Part shown: in pieces, positions 52,586 through 62,679 of the stretch | How positions within the stretch are numbered: the stretch's first letter is position 1 | Layout of the letters: each line of letters opens with the position of its first letter | From: Anaerolineaceae bacterium | GTDB taxonomy: Bacteria; Chloroflexota; Anaerolineae; Aggregatilineales; Phototrophicaceae | Assembly (NCBI GenBank): GCA_028818375.1 | Contig: JAPPOB010000005.1 | Location: 62,001 to 126,000, forward strand | Direction: 5' to 3' | Length of the DNA stretch: 64,000 nucleotides | Notes under the pieces: generated by a model | Seen by the model: the letters and a program-made list of their open reading frames with translations, nothing else | Database searches by the model: none | What the model was told of the DNA's origin: nothing | Position numbers and translations under genes: made by a program

Positions 52586-54183
52586 ACATGGCGGAGGCCA
52601 TCGCCGGGGCCCTGGGCGAGGCGGGGATACAACGCGTCTTCGGCCTGCCCGGCGGCGAGAACGTGGAAGTGCTGGAGGCCCTGCGCCGCTCCGGCATGGA
52701 CTTCGTGCTGGTGCACAACGAGAGTTCTGCGCTCTACATGGCTGCCGCCGCTGCCCGTCTCGAAGGCCGACCCGGCGTCTGCCTGACGACCCTCGGGCCG
52801 GGGCTCGCCAACGCAATCGCCGGCCTGGGTCACGCCTGGCTGGACCGCGCGCCCCTGCTGCTGCTGACGGCCCAGGCGCCCGAGGCCCTGGCCGGACGGC
52901 ACACGCACCAGGTGATCGATCAACAGGCGCTGACCCGGCCACTAACAAAGGCGGCGCACGCCCTGCGTCCCGGCGAGGACGCGCGCCGCATTGTCCATGA
53001 CCTGCTGCGAAAGGCCGTCGGCGGAAGGCCGGGACCGGTGCATCTGCAAGTGAGTCGCGCCCTGGCCGCCGCTCCGGCCGCTTCCGCAGGATCTTCACAA
53101 GGGTTCAGCCTGCCCGTCGCGACTGCGCCCGGCCTCGCGGACCTTGAGCGGGCCAGGTCGCTGTGGCGCGCGGCGCGCAGGCCTCTCCTGCTGGCGGGCC
53201 CGGGTATTGACCTGCAGGGCTGCCAGGCGGAGTTGACGGCCCTCGCGGAGGCCGGCCAGGCGCCGGTCATCGTCACACCGAAAGCGAAAGGCGTCGTCGC
53301 CGGCATGCATCCCCTCGCCGCCGGCGCCATCGGCCTGACCCGCGCCGATCCGGTCTACGAGTTGCTGGAAGAAGCCGACTGTCTGCTGGCCGTCGGATTC
53401 GACGTTGTGGAGCTGGTGCGTCCGTGGGAAGTGGCCGCCCCGCTGATCTGGCTGGCGCCCTGGGACAATGAAGACCCCCCTCTGCCCGCGGCCGCCAGTT
53501 TCACCGGTGACATGGCGCCGGTGTTGCGGCAACTGACACAGGTCCCGGCCAACACGGAGGGCGCATGGGGCGCAGCGCGCGTGGCGCGGTTGCGCGAAAC
53601 CCTTGCGCAGCGACGTTTTCCCGTGCCTGAAAGGGGGCGCATGTCGCCGCGGGAACTGCTGGCCGCCCTGCGCCGCGCCGCGCCGCCGGATACGCCGCTG
53701 GCCGTGGATGTCGGTTCGCACAAGATTCTGGCCTCCCTCGAATGGCCCGACGCGCACCCGCGACGTTTCTTCCTCTCCAACGGTCTGTCCTGCATGGGCT
53801 ACGGCCTGCCGGCGGCCATCGGCGCCAGCCTGGCCCTGGGCCACGCACCGGCGCTCTGCATCACGGGTGACGCAGGGATGGCGATGGTGACCGGCGAACT
53901 GGAACTCGTCACCCGCCTGGGCGCGCCGGTGGTCACGATCGTCATGAATGACGGCGCGCTGGACCTCATCCGACTGGCACAGGTGCGCGCCGGCGCGCCG
54001 GCCTGGGGTACGGAATTCGGCAACCCGGACTTCGCGCGGGTCGCCGCGGCCTATGGCATTCCCGCCCTGCGCAGCGGGGACCTGGAGGCCTGCGAGACCG
54101 CCGTGCGGGAGGCCCTGGGCACGGGGCAGGCCCTGCTGGTCGACGCCCTGATCGACCCGGCGGGTTATGGCCTGCCGGGCTGA
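52582..54183 (+). CDS. Thiamine-diphosphate-dependent enzyme, acetolactate-synthase-like
   Basis: 533 residues, three-domain POX/ALS family. N-terminal catalytic Glu in FVLVHNESSALYMAAAAARL, TTLGPGLANAI, central Rossmann-like domain, and C-terminal TPP motif from CITGDAGMAMVTGELE to VIMNDGALDLI (GDG...N variant GDAG). Would decarboxylate a 2-keto acid and transfer the acyl carbanion. Because it is translationally coupled to sugar mutase and nucleotidyltransferase genes, it may act on a nucleotide sugar or in a side pathway rather than in valine synthesis; that is inference. Confidence 0.88.
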   Translation: MNMAEAIAGALGEAGIQRVFGLPGGENVEVLEALRRSGMDFVLVHNESSALYMAAAAARLEGRPGVCLTTLGPGLANAIAGLGHAWLDRAPLLLLTAQAPEALAGRHTHQVIDQQALTRPLTKAAHALRPGEDARRIVHDLLRKAVGGRPGPVHLQVSRALAAAPAASAGSSQGFSLPVATAPGLADLERARSLWRAARRPLLLAGPGIDLQGCQAELTALAEAGQAPVIVTPKAKGVVAGMHPLAAGAIGLTRADPVYELLEEADCLLAVGFDVVELVRPWEVAAPLIWLAPWDNEDPPLPAAASFTGDMAPVLRQLTQVPANTEGAWGAARVARLRETLAQRRFPVPERGRMSPRELLAALRRAAPPDTPLAVDVGSHKILASLEWPDAHPRRFFLSNGLSCMGYGLPAAIGASLALGHAPALCITGDAGMAMVTGELELVTRLGAPVVTIVMNDGALDLIRLAQVRAGAPAWGTEFGNPDFARVAAAYGIPALRSGDLEACETAVREALGTGQALLVDALIDPAGYGLPG

Positions 54184-54196
54184 GGAAAGCGGGCGC

Positions 54197-54919
54197 TCAA
54201 CGGCGGCGGACGATGCGACGCTGCGTCTGGCGCAACTTGATGATGTGGTCGGCAGGATAGCAGCCCGCAGCCAGCGAGGTGAGCGCATAGACCAGCGTGC
54301 GCGGGCCGATGAGCACGCCGGGGTTGGTGACGCAGTTGCAGCCCGTTTCCACGTCATCCCCGATGATGGCGCCCAGCTTGGTCAGGCCGCTGTCGTAGGT
54401 CACGCCGACACAGTGCAGCAGGATGTGGCGCCGCGGCGCGTCCGGTCCGGCGCGCGAGGTGATGCCAACGTTGGAAAGCTTCGTGCCGGCGCCGAGGTTG
54501 ACGCGCTGGCCGAGGATGCTGTCGCCGACGTAGGCGAAATGCGGCGCGGCGGCCTGTTCCAGCAGCAGGGCGTTCTTGGTCTCGCTGGCGTGGCCCACAA
54601 CAGCGCCGTCACCGAGGATGGTGTTGGGCCGCAGCAGCGCGCCGTGACGAATCTCGCAGCCGGCGCCGATGATGGCCGGCCCCTCAATGCAGGCGCCCGG
54701 GCCCACGACCGTGCCCGGCCCGATGTAGACGGGCCCGGGGCCGATGACCGCCGACCGGGCGACGACTGCGCCGTCGTGACCGGGTTGCAGCCCCGCTGCG
54801 AAGCGCCGCTCAATCCAGGGCTCGATGCGCGCCACCGCCTGCCAGACATAGTCCGTGTCGGCGAAGAGGCCGGCCAGCGCCGTAGAGTCCAGATCGAAAT
54901 AGTCCGCGGCAGTGAGCAT
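54197..54919 (-). CDS. Left-handed beta-helix protein (GlmU C-terminal-like transferase fold)
   Basis: 240 residues from ATG 54919. After a 45-residue helical start, hexapeptide turns follow one another: AVVARSAVIGPGPVYIG, TVVGPGACIEG, AIIGAGCEIRHGALLRP, TILGDGAVVG, SILGQRVNLGAGTKLSN and AIIGDDVETGCNCVTNPGVLIG. This is the GlmU/sugar-nucleotidyltransferase C-terminal acyltransferase-type helix without the nucleotidyltransferase domain. Convergent with the TPP enzyme gene, 13 bases apart, so possibly the acylating or partner unit of the nucleotidyltransferase at 51881. Confidence 0.85.
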   Translation of the reverse strand: MLTAADYFDLDSTALAGLFADTDYVWQAVARIEPWIERRFAAGLQPGHDGAVVARSAVIGPGPVYIGPGTVVGPGACIEGPAIIGAGCEIRHGALLRPNTILGDGAVVGHASETKNALLLEQAAAPHFAYVGDSILGQRVNLGAGTKLSNVGITSRAGPDAPRRHILLHCVGVTYDSGLTKLGAIIGDDVETGCNCVTNPGVLIGPRTLVYALTSLAAGCYPADHIIKLRQTQRRIVRRR

Positions 54920-55013
54920 GGGGGTCGTCCCGCCTGGTCCGCTTGCGCGTCGTCCCCGCCACTGTATTCTATGACACGGTCCGCCGCAATTGCCCCGAGA
55001 GGAATCCCAGGTC

Positions 55014-55973
55014 GTGATTTCCCGCCCGCTGCATCCGCCGCTGCCGCAACAGCCGTCGGTGCACTGCGCCACGCTCTGCCAGCTGCCGGACGGGACCCTG
55101 CTGGCCGCCTGGTTTGGCGGCACGCGCGAACTGGCCAGGGACGTCGTGATTCTGGGCGCTCGCCTGGAATCCGGAGCGACGACATGGAGCGCGCCGCAGG
55201 TCCTCGTCGCCGTGCCGGGCCACGCCCTCGGCCAGCCGGTATTTTTGCCCCTCGCGGACGGGCGTCTGCGTCTCTTTTGCAACGTCGTGCCGCCCGGCGA
55301 GCGCTGGACCAGCGCGCAGCCGCATTTTCAGGACTCGGCCAATGGCGGTCGCAAGTGGGGTCCGCTGCAGGCCCTGATGGATCACCCCGGTCTGATGTTC
55401 CGCAGCAAGCCCCTGCACCTGCCCGGGCGGATTTTGCTGCCGGCCTACGACGAGCGGATGTGGCATTCACGCATGTTGATCTCCGAAGACGGCGGTGAAA
55501 GCTGGCGCCTGGGCGAGCCCATCGTCTCGCCGCCGGGCAACATCCACGCCTGCCTCGTCAGGCTGGACGACGGGGGCGTGCTCGCGTATCTGCGGACGGG
55601 CGGGCAGGGCGGTTTCCTCTGGCGCACGGTGTCCCGCGATTGTGGCGAAAGCTGGACGCCGCCGCAGCCCACGTCGATTGCCAACCCCAACGCGGGCCTC
55701 GACCTGATTCGACTTGCCGGCGGCGACCTGCTGCTGGCCTGCAATCCGGTTACGCGCGGGCGCACACCCCTGTCGCTCTTGCCGGCGTCGCCCAACGAGG
55801 ACTGGAGGAGGCCGCTGGCGCTGGAGGAAGGCGAGGGCGAATACTCCTACCCAACCCTGTGCCAGGCGCGCGACGGGATGATTCACATGGTCTACACCTG
55901 GCGCCGCGAGCGCATACAACACGTATGTTTCAGCGAAACCTGGTGGCGTCAGCGCCTGACACCACCCGCCTGA
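55014..55973 (+). CDS. Sialidase-like (BNR-repeat) protein
   Basis: 319 residues from GTG 55014 (GAGAGGA upstream; TTG 54990 is an alternative). Six-bladed beta-propeller pattern: LPDGTLLAAWFGGTRE, DSANGGRKWG and SEDGGESWRLGE (Asp-box repeats S-x-D-x-G-x-x-W), AYLRTGGQGG, CNPVTRGRTPLSLL and FSETWW. The GDH-like class of exo-alpha-sialidases fits the blade order; catalytic residues cannot be assigned with certainty. No signal peptide seen, so cytoplasmic. Confidence 0.82.
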   Translation: MISRPLHPPLPQQPSVHCATLCQLPDGTLLAAWFGGTRELARDVVILGARLESGATTWSAPQVLVAVPGHALGQPVFLPLADGRLRLFCNVVPPGERWTSAQPHFQDSANGGRKWGPLQALMDHPGLMFRSKPLHLPGRILLPAYDERMWHSRMLISEDGGESWRLGEPIVSPPGNIHACLVRLDDGGVLAYLRTGGQGGFLWRTVSRDCGESWTPPQPTSIANPNAGLDLIRLAGGDLLLACNPVTRGRTPLSLLPASPNEDWRRPLALEEGEGEYSYPTLCQARDGMIHMVYTWRRERIQHVCFSETWWRQRLTPPA

Positions 55974-55983
55974 GCGAAGCGCC

Positions 55984-56652
55984 TCAACCGGCGAGTTGCT
56001 CCAGGCGCTGCACGTCCAGAAACTCGACCTGCTCGTCGCGCAGGCGAATGATTCCCTCCGCTTCCCAGTCCGCCAGCAAATGCTCGATGACGTCGACGTC
56101 GGTGGCGGTGGCGCGCGCCATCCGGTTGACGCGGTAGGGTTGCAGCAGCGGACTGTCTGGCATGTCGTCGGCCATCAGCAGTAGCAGACTGGCGACGCGC
56201 GCCGCGGCGTCGCCGATGGCGTTTTCGCGCACCAGCAGATTCATGCGATAGAGGCGCAGGGCGAGCCGCTCCTGCACGGCGCGCAACAGGCTGTGGTGAC
56301 GGTCGCAAAGGGCCAGCCAGGTCGAGCGCTTGAGCACGATCAGGGTGCAATCAGACACGGCGACTACCGTCCCGGTGCGCGGCTGGGCGGCCAGCATCGA
56401 GAGATTGCCGATCGGATAAAAGGGGATCTCCGTCGCCAGAATCACCTGCTCGCCGTCCTCGTACTGGCGCAGGATATGAATCTGGCCGTCCTCCAGCACG
56501 TAGAGCGAATCGCCCGGCGCATCCTGCTCGAAGAGCGTGGCGCCGGCCAGCAGCTCGATGCGCGAGCAGTGTTGCGCCATGTCCTGCAAGGCTTCCTCGT
56601 CCGCCGCGCGAAAGAGGTCGACGTAACGCAGATGTTCTGCCTCAACTGGCAT
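55984..56652 (-). CDS. Crp/Fnr-family transcriptional regulator
   Basis: 222 residues from ATG 56652 (GAGGGACAGG upstream). Cyclic-nucleotide-binding beta-roll: ATLFEQDAPGDSLYVLEDGQIHI and EIPFYPIGNLSMLAAQPRTGTVVAV. The C-terminal DNA-binding part is a short winged helix (ARATATDVDVIEHLLADWEAEGIIRL). The roll lacks the RxS cAMP signature of Crp, so the ligand is unknown. Divergent from the GMC-oxidoreductase operon, which it may control. Confidence 0.88.
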   Translation of the reverse strand: MPVEAEHLRYVDLFRAADEEALQDMAQHCSRIELLAGATLFEQDAPGDSLYVLEDGQIHILRQYEDGEQVILATEIPFYPIGNLSMLAAQPRTGTVVAVSDCTLIVLKRSTWLALCDRHHSLLRAVQERLALRLYRMNLLVRENAIGDAAARVASLLLLMADDMPDSPLLQPYRVNRMARATATDVDVIEHLLADWEAEGIIRLRDEQVEFLDVQRLEQLAG

Positions 56653-56790
56653 CCTGTCCCTCGCTTTCCGGCGCGCGGCCCGCAACTCCCGGTCTCCCCC
56701 GAGTCTACAATGACCGTTTGCCGGTCGCAAAGTCCCGGGCGTTTGTGGCCGGCGCCAAAGGCGCTACACTTTGCCGCGGGAGGAGGGTTC

Positions 56791-57201
56791 ATGTTCAACG
56801 CCCTGCAGTTGCAAACCCTGCACGCCGCCATCGATCGCATCATTCCGGAAGACGATTTTCCCGGCGGAGTCGAGGCCGGCGTCGCCGACTACCTGTTGCG
56901 CCAACTGGGCCGGGACCTGGCGCATCTGGCGCAGGACTACCCGCGCTTTTGCGACGCGCTGGAGGCGGAAGCGCAGGCCGCCCATGGCCAGGCCTTCGCT
57001 GCCCTGAAGGACGAGCAGCAGGACGACATGCTGACGCGGGTGGAGCGGGGCGAGGTGCAGGCGGACTGGCCACTGGACCCGGCCGCTTTCTTCGCGGAGT
57101 TCATCGAGCATTGCGCGGAGGGCTTTTACAGCGACCCCGGTAACGGCGGTAACCGCGACGGCGTCGCCTGGCGCATGATCGGCTATGAGGTGAAGGGATG
57201 A
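56791..57201 (+). CDS. Gluconate 2-dehydrogenase subunit 3-family protein (small partner of GMC oxidoreductase)
   Basis: 136 residues. QTLHAAIDRIIPEDDFPGGVEAGVADYLLRQL is seen here as IDRIIPEDDFPGG followed by EAGVADYLLRQLG; this is the family signature, with the C-terminal AEGFYSDPGNGGNRDGVAWRMIGY. Family members escort the GMC large subunit across the membrane via a Tat signal; here the N-terminus has no Tat signal, so the pair may stay cytoplasmic. GGAGGAGGG precedes the ATG and TACACT at 56765-56770 may be a -10. Stop overlaps the GMC gene start (ATGA). Confidence 0.88.
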   Translation: MFNALQLQTLHAAIDRIIPEDDFPGGVEAGVADYLLRQLGRDLAHLAQDYPRFCDALEAEAQAAHGQAFAALKDEQQDDMLTRVERGEVQADWPLDPAAFFAEFIEHCAEGFYSDPGNGGNRDGVAWRMIGYEVKG

Positions 57202-58817
57202 CCCACTACGACGCCATCATCGTGGGCGCCGGCGCCGGCGGCGGCGTGGCTGCCGGCGTACTGGCAAGCGCCGGCAAGCGCATCCTGATGCTGGAACGCG
57301 GCCCGCATTCCGAATTTGCGCAGGTGCCGCGCGACCACCTGCGCAGCCAGCGGGGGTCCTTCTACGGCCACAACGCCGGCCCCGACATCGAGGGCAACCC
57401 GCGCACCCTGGAGGACGGCAGCATCGTGTTGCCGCACCAGCGAGGTTACCAAAACAACGCCGCCATGGTCGGCGGCGGCACGCGGGTCTTCGGCGCCCAG
57501 GCCTGGCGCTTCATGCCGCAGGACTTTCGCATGGCCAGCATTTATGGCGTGCCGAAGGGCAGTTCGCTGGCGGACTGGCCCATCGATTACGAGGAACTCG
57601 AACCCTGGTACGAGCGGGTGGAGTGGGAGATTGGCGTCTCCGGCACGGAGTCGGCCATGACGCATCTGCCGCCCTACAGGCGTCCCTATCCCATGCCTTC
57701 GCTGCCCCCCAACACGTCCATGCGCACCCACCTGAAGGGTCTGGAGAAGCTCGGCTGGCAGTCCCTGCCGATGCCCCAGTTCATCAACAGCGTGGATTAC
57801 AACGGCCGCCAGGCCTGTATCCGATGCCAGCAATGCGTCGGTTTCGCCTGCCCGGTGGAGGCCAAGAACGGCACGCACAACACGACGATCGCCGCCGCGC
57901 TGCGCAGCGGCAACTGCGAACTCAAACCCGGCGTGATGGTCGAACGCATCGACTGCGACGACGGCGGTCGCGTGCGCGGCGTGAACTGGATCGATGACGC
58001 GGGCGAGCGGGACAGCGCGACGGCCGAAATCGTGATCGTCAGCGCCGGCGCCGTGGAAAGCGCGCGCCTGCTCTTCAATTCCGCCACGAAGCGCGAGCCC
58101 AATGGCCTCGGCAACCAAAGCGATCAGGTCGGCCGACATCTGCAGGGGCACTATTACCCGCTGGCCATCGGCCTGTTTCCGGAGCGCATGATGGACAACC
58201 TGGGGCCAGGCGGCGGCGTGGCCACCTGTCAGTTCAATCACGACAATCCGGACGTCATCGGCGGCGGCATGCTGGCTGATGACTTCATCGTGCTGCCGAT
58301 CATCTCATGGAAAATCTACGTGCCGCGCGACATCAAACGCTGGGGCCTGCCGGCCAGGCAGTTCATGCGCGACCGGTACCGTTGTCTGGGCGACATCAAG
58401 GGGCCCGTGCACGAGATCCCCAGCCCCGACGGCCGCGTCACGCTCGACTCGAAGGTGCGCGACAAATTCGGCATCCCGGTCGCTCACCTGTCCGGCACGA
58501 CGCACCCCGAAACGGTGCGCACGGCATCGTTCATCTATGACCGCGCCGAGGAGTGGCTGCGGGCGTCGGGCGCGGAGAAAGTCTGGGGCTATCGCCCCGA
58601 CCTGCGCCTCAGCGGCGGACAGCACCAGGCGGGCACCTGTCGCATGGGCGAGGACCCGGCGGAGTCGGTCGTGGACCCCTGGCAGCGCGTCCACGGCCAC
58701 GACAACCTGTTCGTGCTGGACGGCTCGGTTCACGTCACCAACGGCGGCTTCAACCCCGTGCTCACCATCATGGCCACGTCGTGGCGCGCCGCCGAACACA
58801 TCGTCGAGCAGTGGTAG
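57198..58817 (+). CDS. GMC oxidoreductase (glucoside 3-dehydrogenase-like large subunit)
   Basis: 539 residues. FAD loop DAIIVGAGAGGGVAAG, GRNAAMVGGGTRVFGAQAW-type segment, and C-terminal catalytic GTCRMG and VHVTNGGFNPVLTIMAT (active His/Asn region). A Cys cluster CIRCQQCVGFACP (C207, C210, C213, C218; Cx2Cx2Cx4CP) resembles the iron-sulfur site of glucoside 3-dehydrogenases and FAD glucose dehydrogenases. Oxidises a sugar hydroxyl, passing electrons via FAD and the cluster. ATG overlaps the small-subunit stop. Confidence 0.9.
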   Translation: MTHYDAIIVGAGAGGGVAAGVLASAGKRILMLERGPHSEFAQVPRDHLRSQRGSFYGHNAGPDIEGNPRTLEDGSIVLPHQRGYQNNAAMVGGGTRVFGAQAWRFMPQDFRMASIYGVPKGSSLADWPIDYEELEPWYERVEWEIGVSGTESAMTHLPPYRRPYPMPSLPPNTSMRTHLKGLEKLGWQSLPMPQFINSVDYNGRQACIRCQQCVGFACPVEAKNGTHNTTIAAALRSGNCELKPGVMVERIDCDDGGRVRGVNWIDDAGERDSATAEIVIVSAGAVESARLLFNSATKREPNGLGNQSDQVGRHLQGHYYPLAIGLFPERMMDNLGPGGGVATCQFNHDNPDVIGGGMLADDFIVLPIISWKIYVPRDIKRWGLPARQFMRDRYRCLGDIKGPVHEIPSPDGRVTLDSKVRDKFGIPVAHLSGTTHPETVRTASFIYDRAEEWLRASGAEKVWGYRPDLRLSGGQHQAGTCRMGEDPAESVVDPWQRVHGHDNLFVLDGSVHVTNGGFNPVLTIMATSWRAAEHIVEQW

Positions 58818-58821
58818 GCGG

Positions 58822-58900
58822 CCCCCACCCCAACCCTTTCTCGCCCGGTCGCGGGAGCCCTTCCTCCAGGGCGGGAAAGGGGCCGGGGGGGGAGGGCTGC
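58822..58900. repeat. Palindromic repeat R13 between the two GMC genes
   Basis: CCCCACCCCAACCCTTTCTC, CGGTCGCGGGAGCCC, TTCCTCCAGGGCGGGAAAGG and GGCCGGGGGGGGAGGGC: long members of the R1 family filling the gap between two paralogous genes. Confidence 0.75.
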
Positions 58901-58920
58901 CCCGCCAGCGTTTCGCCCTC

Positions 58921-60540
<1,620 letters not shown>

Positions 60541-60544
60541 GCCC

Positions 60545-61561
60545 TTAATCGACCGGCGCTGCCGCCAACGCCGACAGCAGGGATTCCAGCGACCCGCAGT
60601 GCTGCCTTTTGCTGCCGCAACGCAGTTCCCAGCCCTGCTGCAGCACCTTTACCTCCGGCCCGAAGTCATGCCTGGCGCCCGGCTCGCAGACGCGGTAGCC
60701 GCCGCGCTCCAGGGCACGCCGCGTCCAACTGGCGGCCACTCCCGCACCCTGCAGCGTCACGCCCGGCCCGCCCGGACGCGACTGCAGGGACACGAACTTC
60801 CCTTCGAGCGCATCGTAGTGCTGGCCGGCGCTGCGGAAGGCCGTGGACAGCGCCCCGCCGAGCGCAAGGTCCTCGGGCGCGCCGGTCCGCAGCGTCCCGT
60901 TGCCACTCATCAGCCACAGGCGGTCGGCATGGCGCAACGCCAGCTCCAGATCGTGCGAACTGATCAGAATGGCGCAGCCCTGTTCCCGCGCCAGACGCTG
61001 CAACAGGGCCATGATTTCAGCCCGCCGCGCCAGGTCCAGCCAGGCGGTCGGTTCGTCCAGCAGCAAGAGCAGCGGCTCCTGCGCCAGCGCCCGCGCGATG
61101 TTGATTTTTTGCCGTTGGCCGTCGCTGAGGCGGTCCACCGGCCGCCATGCGAGTTCCGTCGCATCCACCGCCGCCAGCGCCGCGTCGATCGCGGCCTCGT
61201 CCTCCGCGTGCAGGCGCCCGCTCCAGCCGGTATGGGGGTGCCGCCCCAGGGCGACCAGTTCGCGGGCGGCCAGCAGACCGACCTCGATCGGGTCCGTCCA
61301 CACCGTCGCCAGCGCGCGCGCCAGCGCGCGCGGGTCCATGGCGTGCAGGTCCGCGCCGGCGAGCGTCACCCTGCCGGCGAGCGGCCCCTGCAGACCGGCC
61401 AGGGTGCGCAGCAGGGTGGACTTGCCGGCGCCATTGGGCCCGACCAGGCAGACCAGCTCGCCCGCTGCCAGCGAAAGGTCGGCGTCCGCCACCAGCGTCA
61501 GCGGCGCGCGGCGCCCCCGGCGGTAGCCGATGGCCAGCCCCCTGGCACGCAGCAGGCTCAT
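60545..61561 (-). CDS. Iron-siderophore/cobalamin ABC transporter ATP-binding protein
   Basis: 338 residues from ATG 61561, which overlaps the permease stop (ATGA). Walker A CLVGPNGAGKSTLLRTL, signature LSDGQRQKINIARAL (FecE/BtuD-type), Walker B LLLLLDEPTAWLD and switch SSHDLELAL. After the ATPase ends near residue 250, about 85 more residues follow (GVTLQGAGVAASWTRRALER), an extension seen in some FecE-like proteins of unknown use. Last gene of the operon. Confidence 0.9.
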   Translation of the reverse strand: MSLLRARGLAIGYRRGRRAPLTLVADADLSLAAGELVCLVGPNGAGKSTLLRTLAGLQGPLAGRVTLAGADLHAMDPRALARALATVWTDPIEVGLLAARELVALGRHPHTGWSGRLHAEDEAAIDAALAAVDATELAWRPVDRLSDGQRQKINIARALAQEPLLLLLDEPTAWLDLARRAEIMALLQRLAREQGCAILISSHDLELALRHADRLWLMSGNGTLRTGAPEDLALGGALSTAFRSAGQHYDALEGKFVSLQSRPGGPGVTLQGAGVAASWTRRALERGGYRVCEPGARHDFGPEVKVLQQGWELRCGSKRQHCGSLESLLSALAAAPVD

Positions 61562-62679
61562 GACGCGAAGACCCGCCGCAGGTTGCGGCGGCGCAAGAGC
61601 ACGTGAATGACCACCGGCGCGCCCAGCAAGGCCATCACGGCGTTTAAGGGCAGCACCAGATCGCTGCCCGGCAACTCGGCGACCAGCGCGGCCACCAGCG
61701 CCAGCGCGGCGCCACCGAGCATGCAGGCGGGCAACAGGGTGCGGTGACCGGAAGTGCCCGCCAGACTGCGGCAGAGATGCGGCACGGCGATGCCCAGAAA
61801 GCCGACCGGCCCGCAAAAGGCCGTCACCGTGCCGGCCAGCACCGCCGTGGCCAGCATGATTTTCAGCCGCGCCCGCCGGACGTTCAGCCCCAGGCCCTGC
61901 GCCAGGGCCTCACCGGGCAGCAGGGCATCCAGTGGCTTGGCCAGCAGCGCCGCCAGCGCCAGACCGGCCAGCAGCAGCGGCGCCATCACGCGCAACTCGC
62001 GCCAGCTGACCGTGCCGAAGCTGCCGAAACTCCAGTTGACGTAGGCCTGAATCTGTTCCGGCACGCTGAAATAGAGCAACATGCTGACCAGGGCGCTGGT
62101 CAGGGAGGCCAGCATGACGCCCAGGACCAGCAGGGTCATGTTGCTGCCCACGGCCCGCGCCACCAGCAAGACCAGCGCCAGCACCAGCGCCGCGCCGCCC
62201 ATGGCCGCGCCGGCCAGCGCCAGGCTGCCGCCCGGCCCGAGCCCAGTCAGCAAGGTGATGCCCAGCGTTCCGCCCGCGCCAAGCAGCACCAGCGCCACGC
62301 CCAGACTGGCGCCGGAACTGATGCCCAGCACGTAGGGCCCGGCCAGAGGGTTGCGGAAAAGCGTCTGCATCAGCAGGCCGCTGACGCCCAGCGCCGCCCC
62401 GGCCAGCAGGGCCGTCAGGGCTTTCGGCAGGCGGATCAGCAGCACAATGCTCTCCCAGGCGTTGGCGCTGGCGCCCGCGCCCGATAGCGCGCGTAACACC
62501 TCGCCGGGCGGGATGGTGACCGAGCCCAGCATCAGGGACAGCAGGAAGAGCGACAGGACCAGGCAAAGCAGACCGCCCTGCAGCAGCCGGCGTCGCAGGC
62601 GCCGCCACTGCAGGGGGTCGCTCTGTTGCCGGCCGGGCAGCAGGCTCGCGCCCGGCCGGCGCCATAACGCGCGATTCAC
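61558..62679 (-). CDS. Iron-siderophore/cobalamin ABC transporter permease (FecCD)
   Basis: 373 residues, about ten membrane helices. RLPKALTALLAGAALGVSGLLMQTLFRNPLAGP with LAGPYVLGISSGASLG, and the late FLGIAVPHLCRSLAGTSGHRTLLPA, are FecCD hallmarks. The GTG start at 62679 overlaps the binding-protein stop (GTGA). A basic N-terminal stretch of about 30 residues precedes the first helix. Forms the channel as a homodimer. Confidence 0.93.
   Translation of the reverse strand: MNRALWRRPGASLLPGRQQSDPLQWRRLRRRLLQGGLLCLVLSLFLLSLMLGSVTIPPGEVLRALSGAGASANAWESIVLLIRLPKALTALLAGAALGVSGLLMQTLFRNPLAGPYVLGISSGASLGVALVLLGAGGTLGITLLTGLGPGGSLALAGAAMGGAALVLALVLLVARAVGSNMTLLVLGVMLASLTSALVSMLLYFSVPEQIQAYVNWSFGSFGTVSWRELRVMAPLLLAGLALAALLAKPLDALLPGEALAQGLGLNVRRARLKIMLATAVLAGTVTAFCGPVGFLGIAVPHLCRSLAGTSGHRTLLPACMLGGAALALVAALVAELPGSDLVLPLNAVMALLGAPVVIHVLLRRRNLRRVFAS

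Noticed and set aside
51985..54183. Long frame joining part of the nucleotidyltransferase region to the TPP enzyme
   Set aside because: The first 199 codons are the nucleotidyltransferase gene in another frame; the true start is ATG 52582 overlapping its stop.
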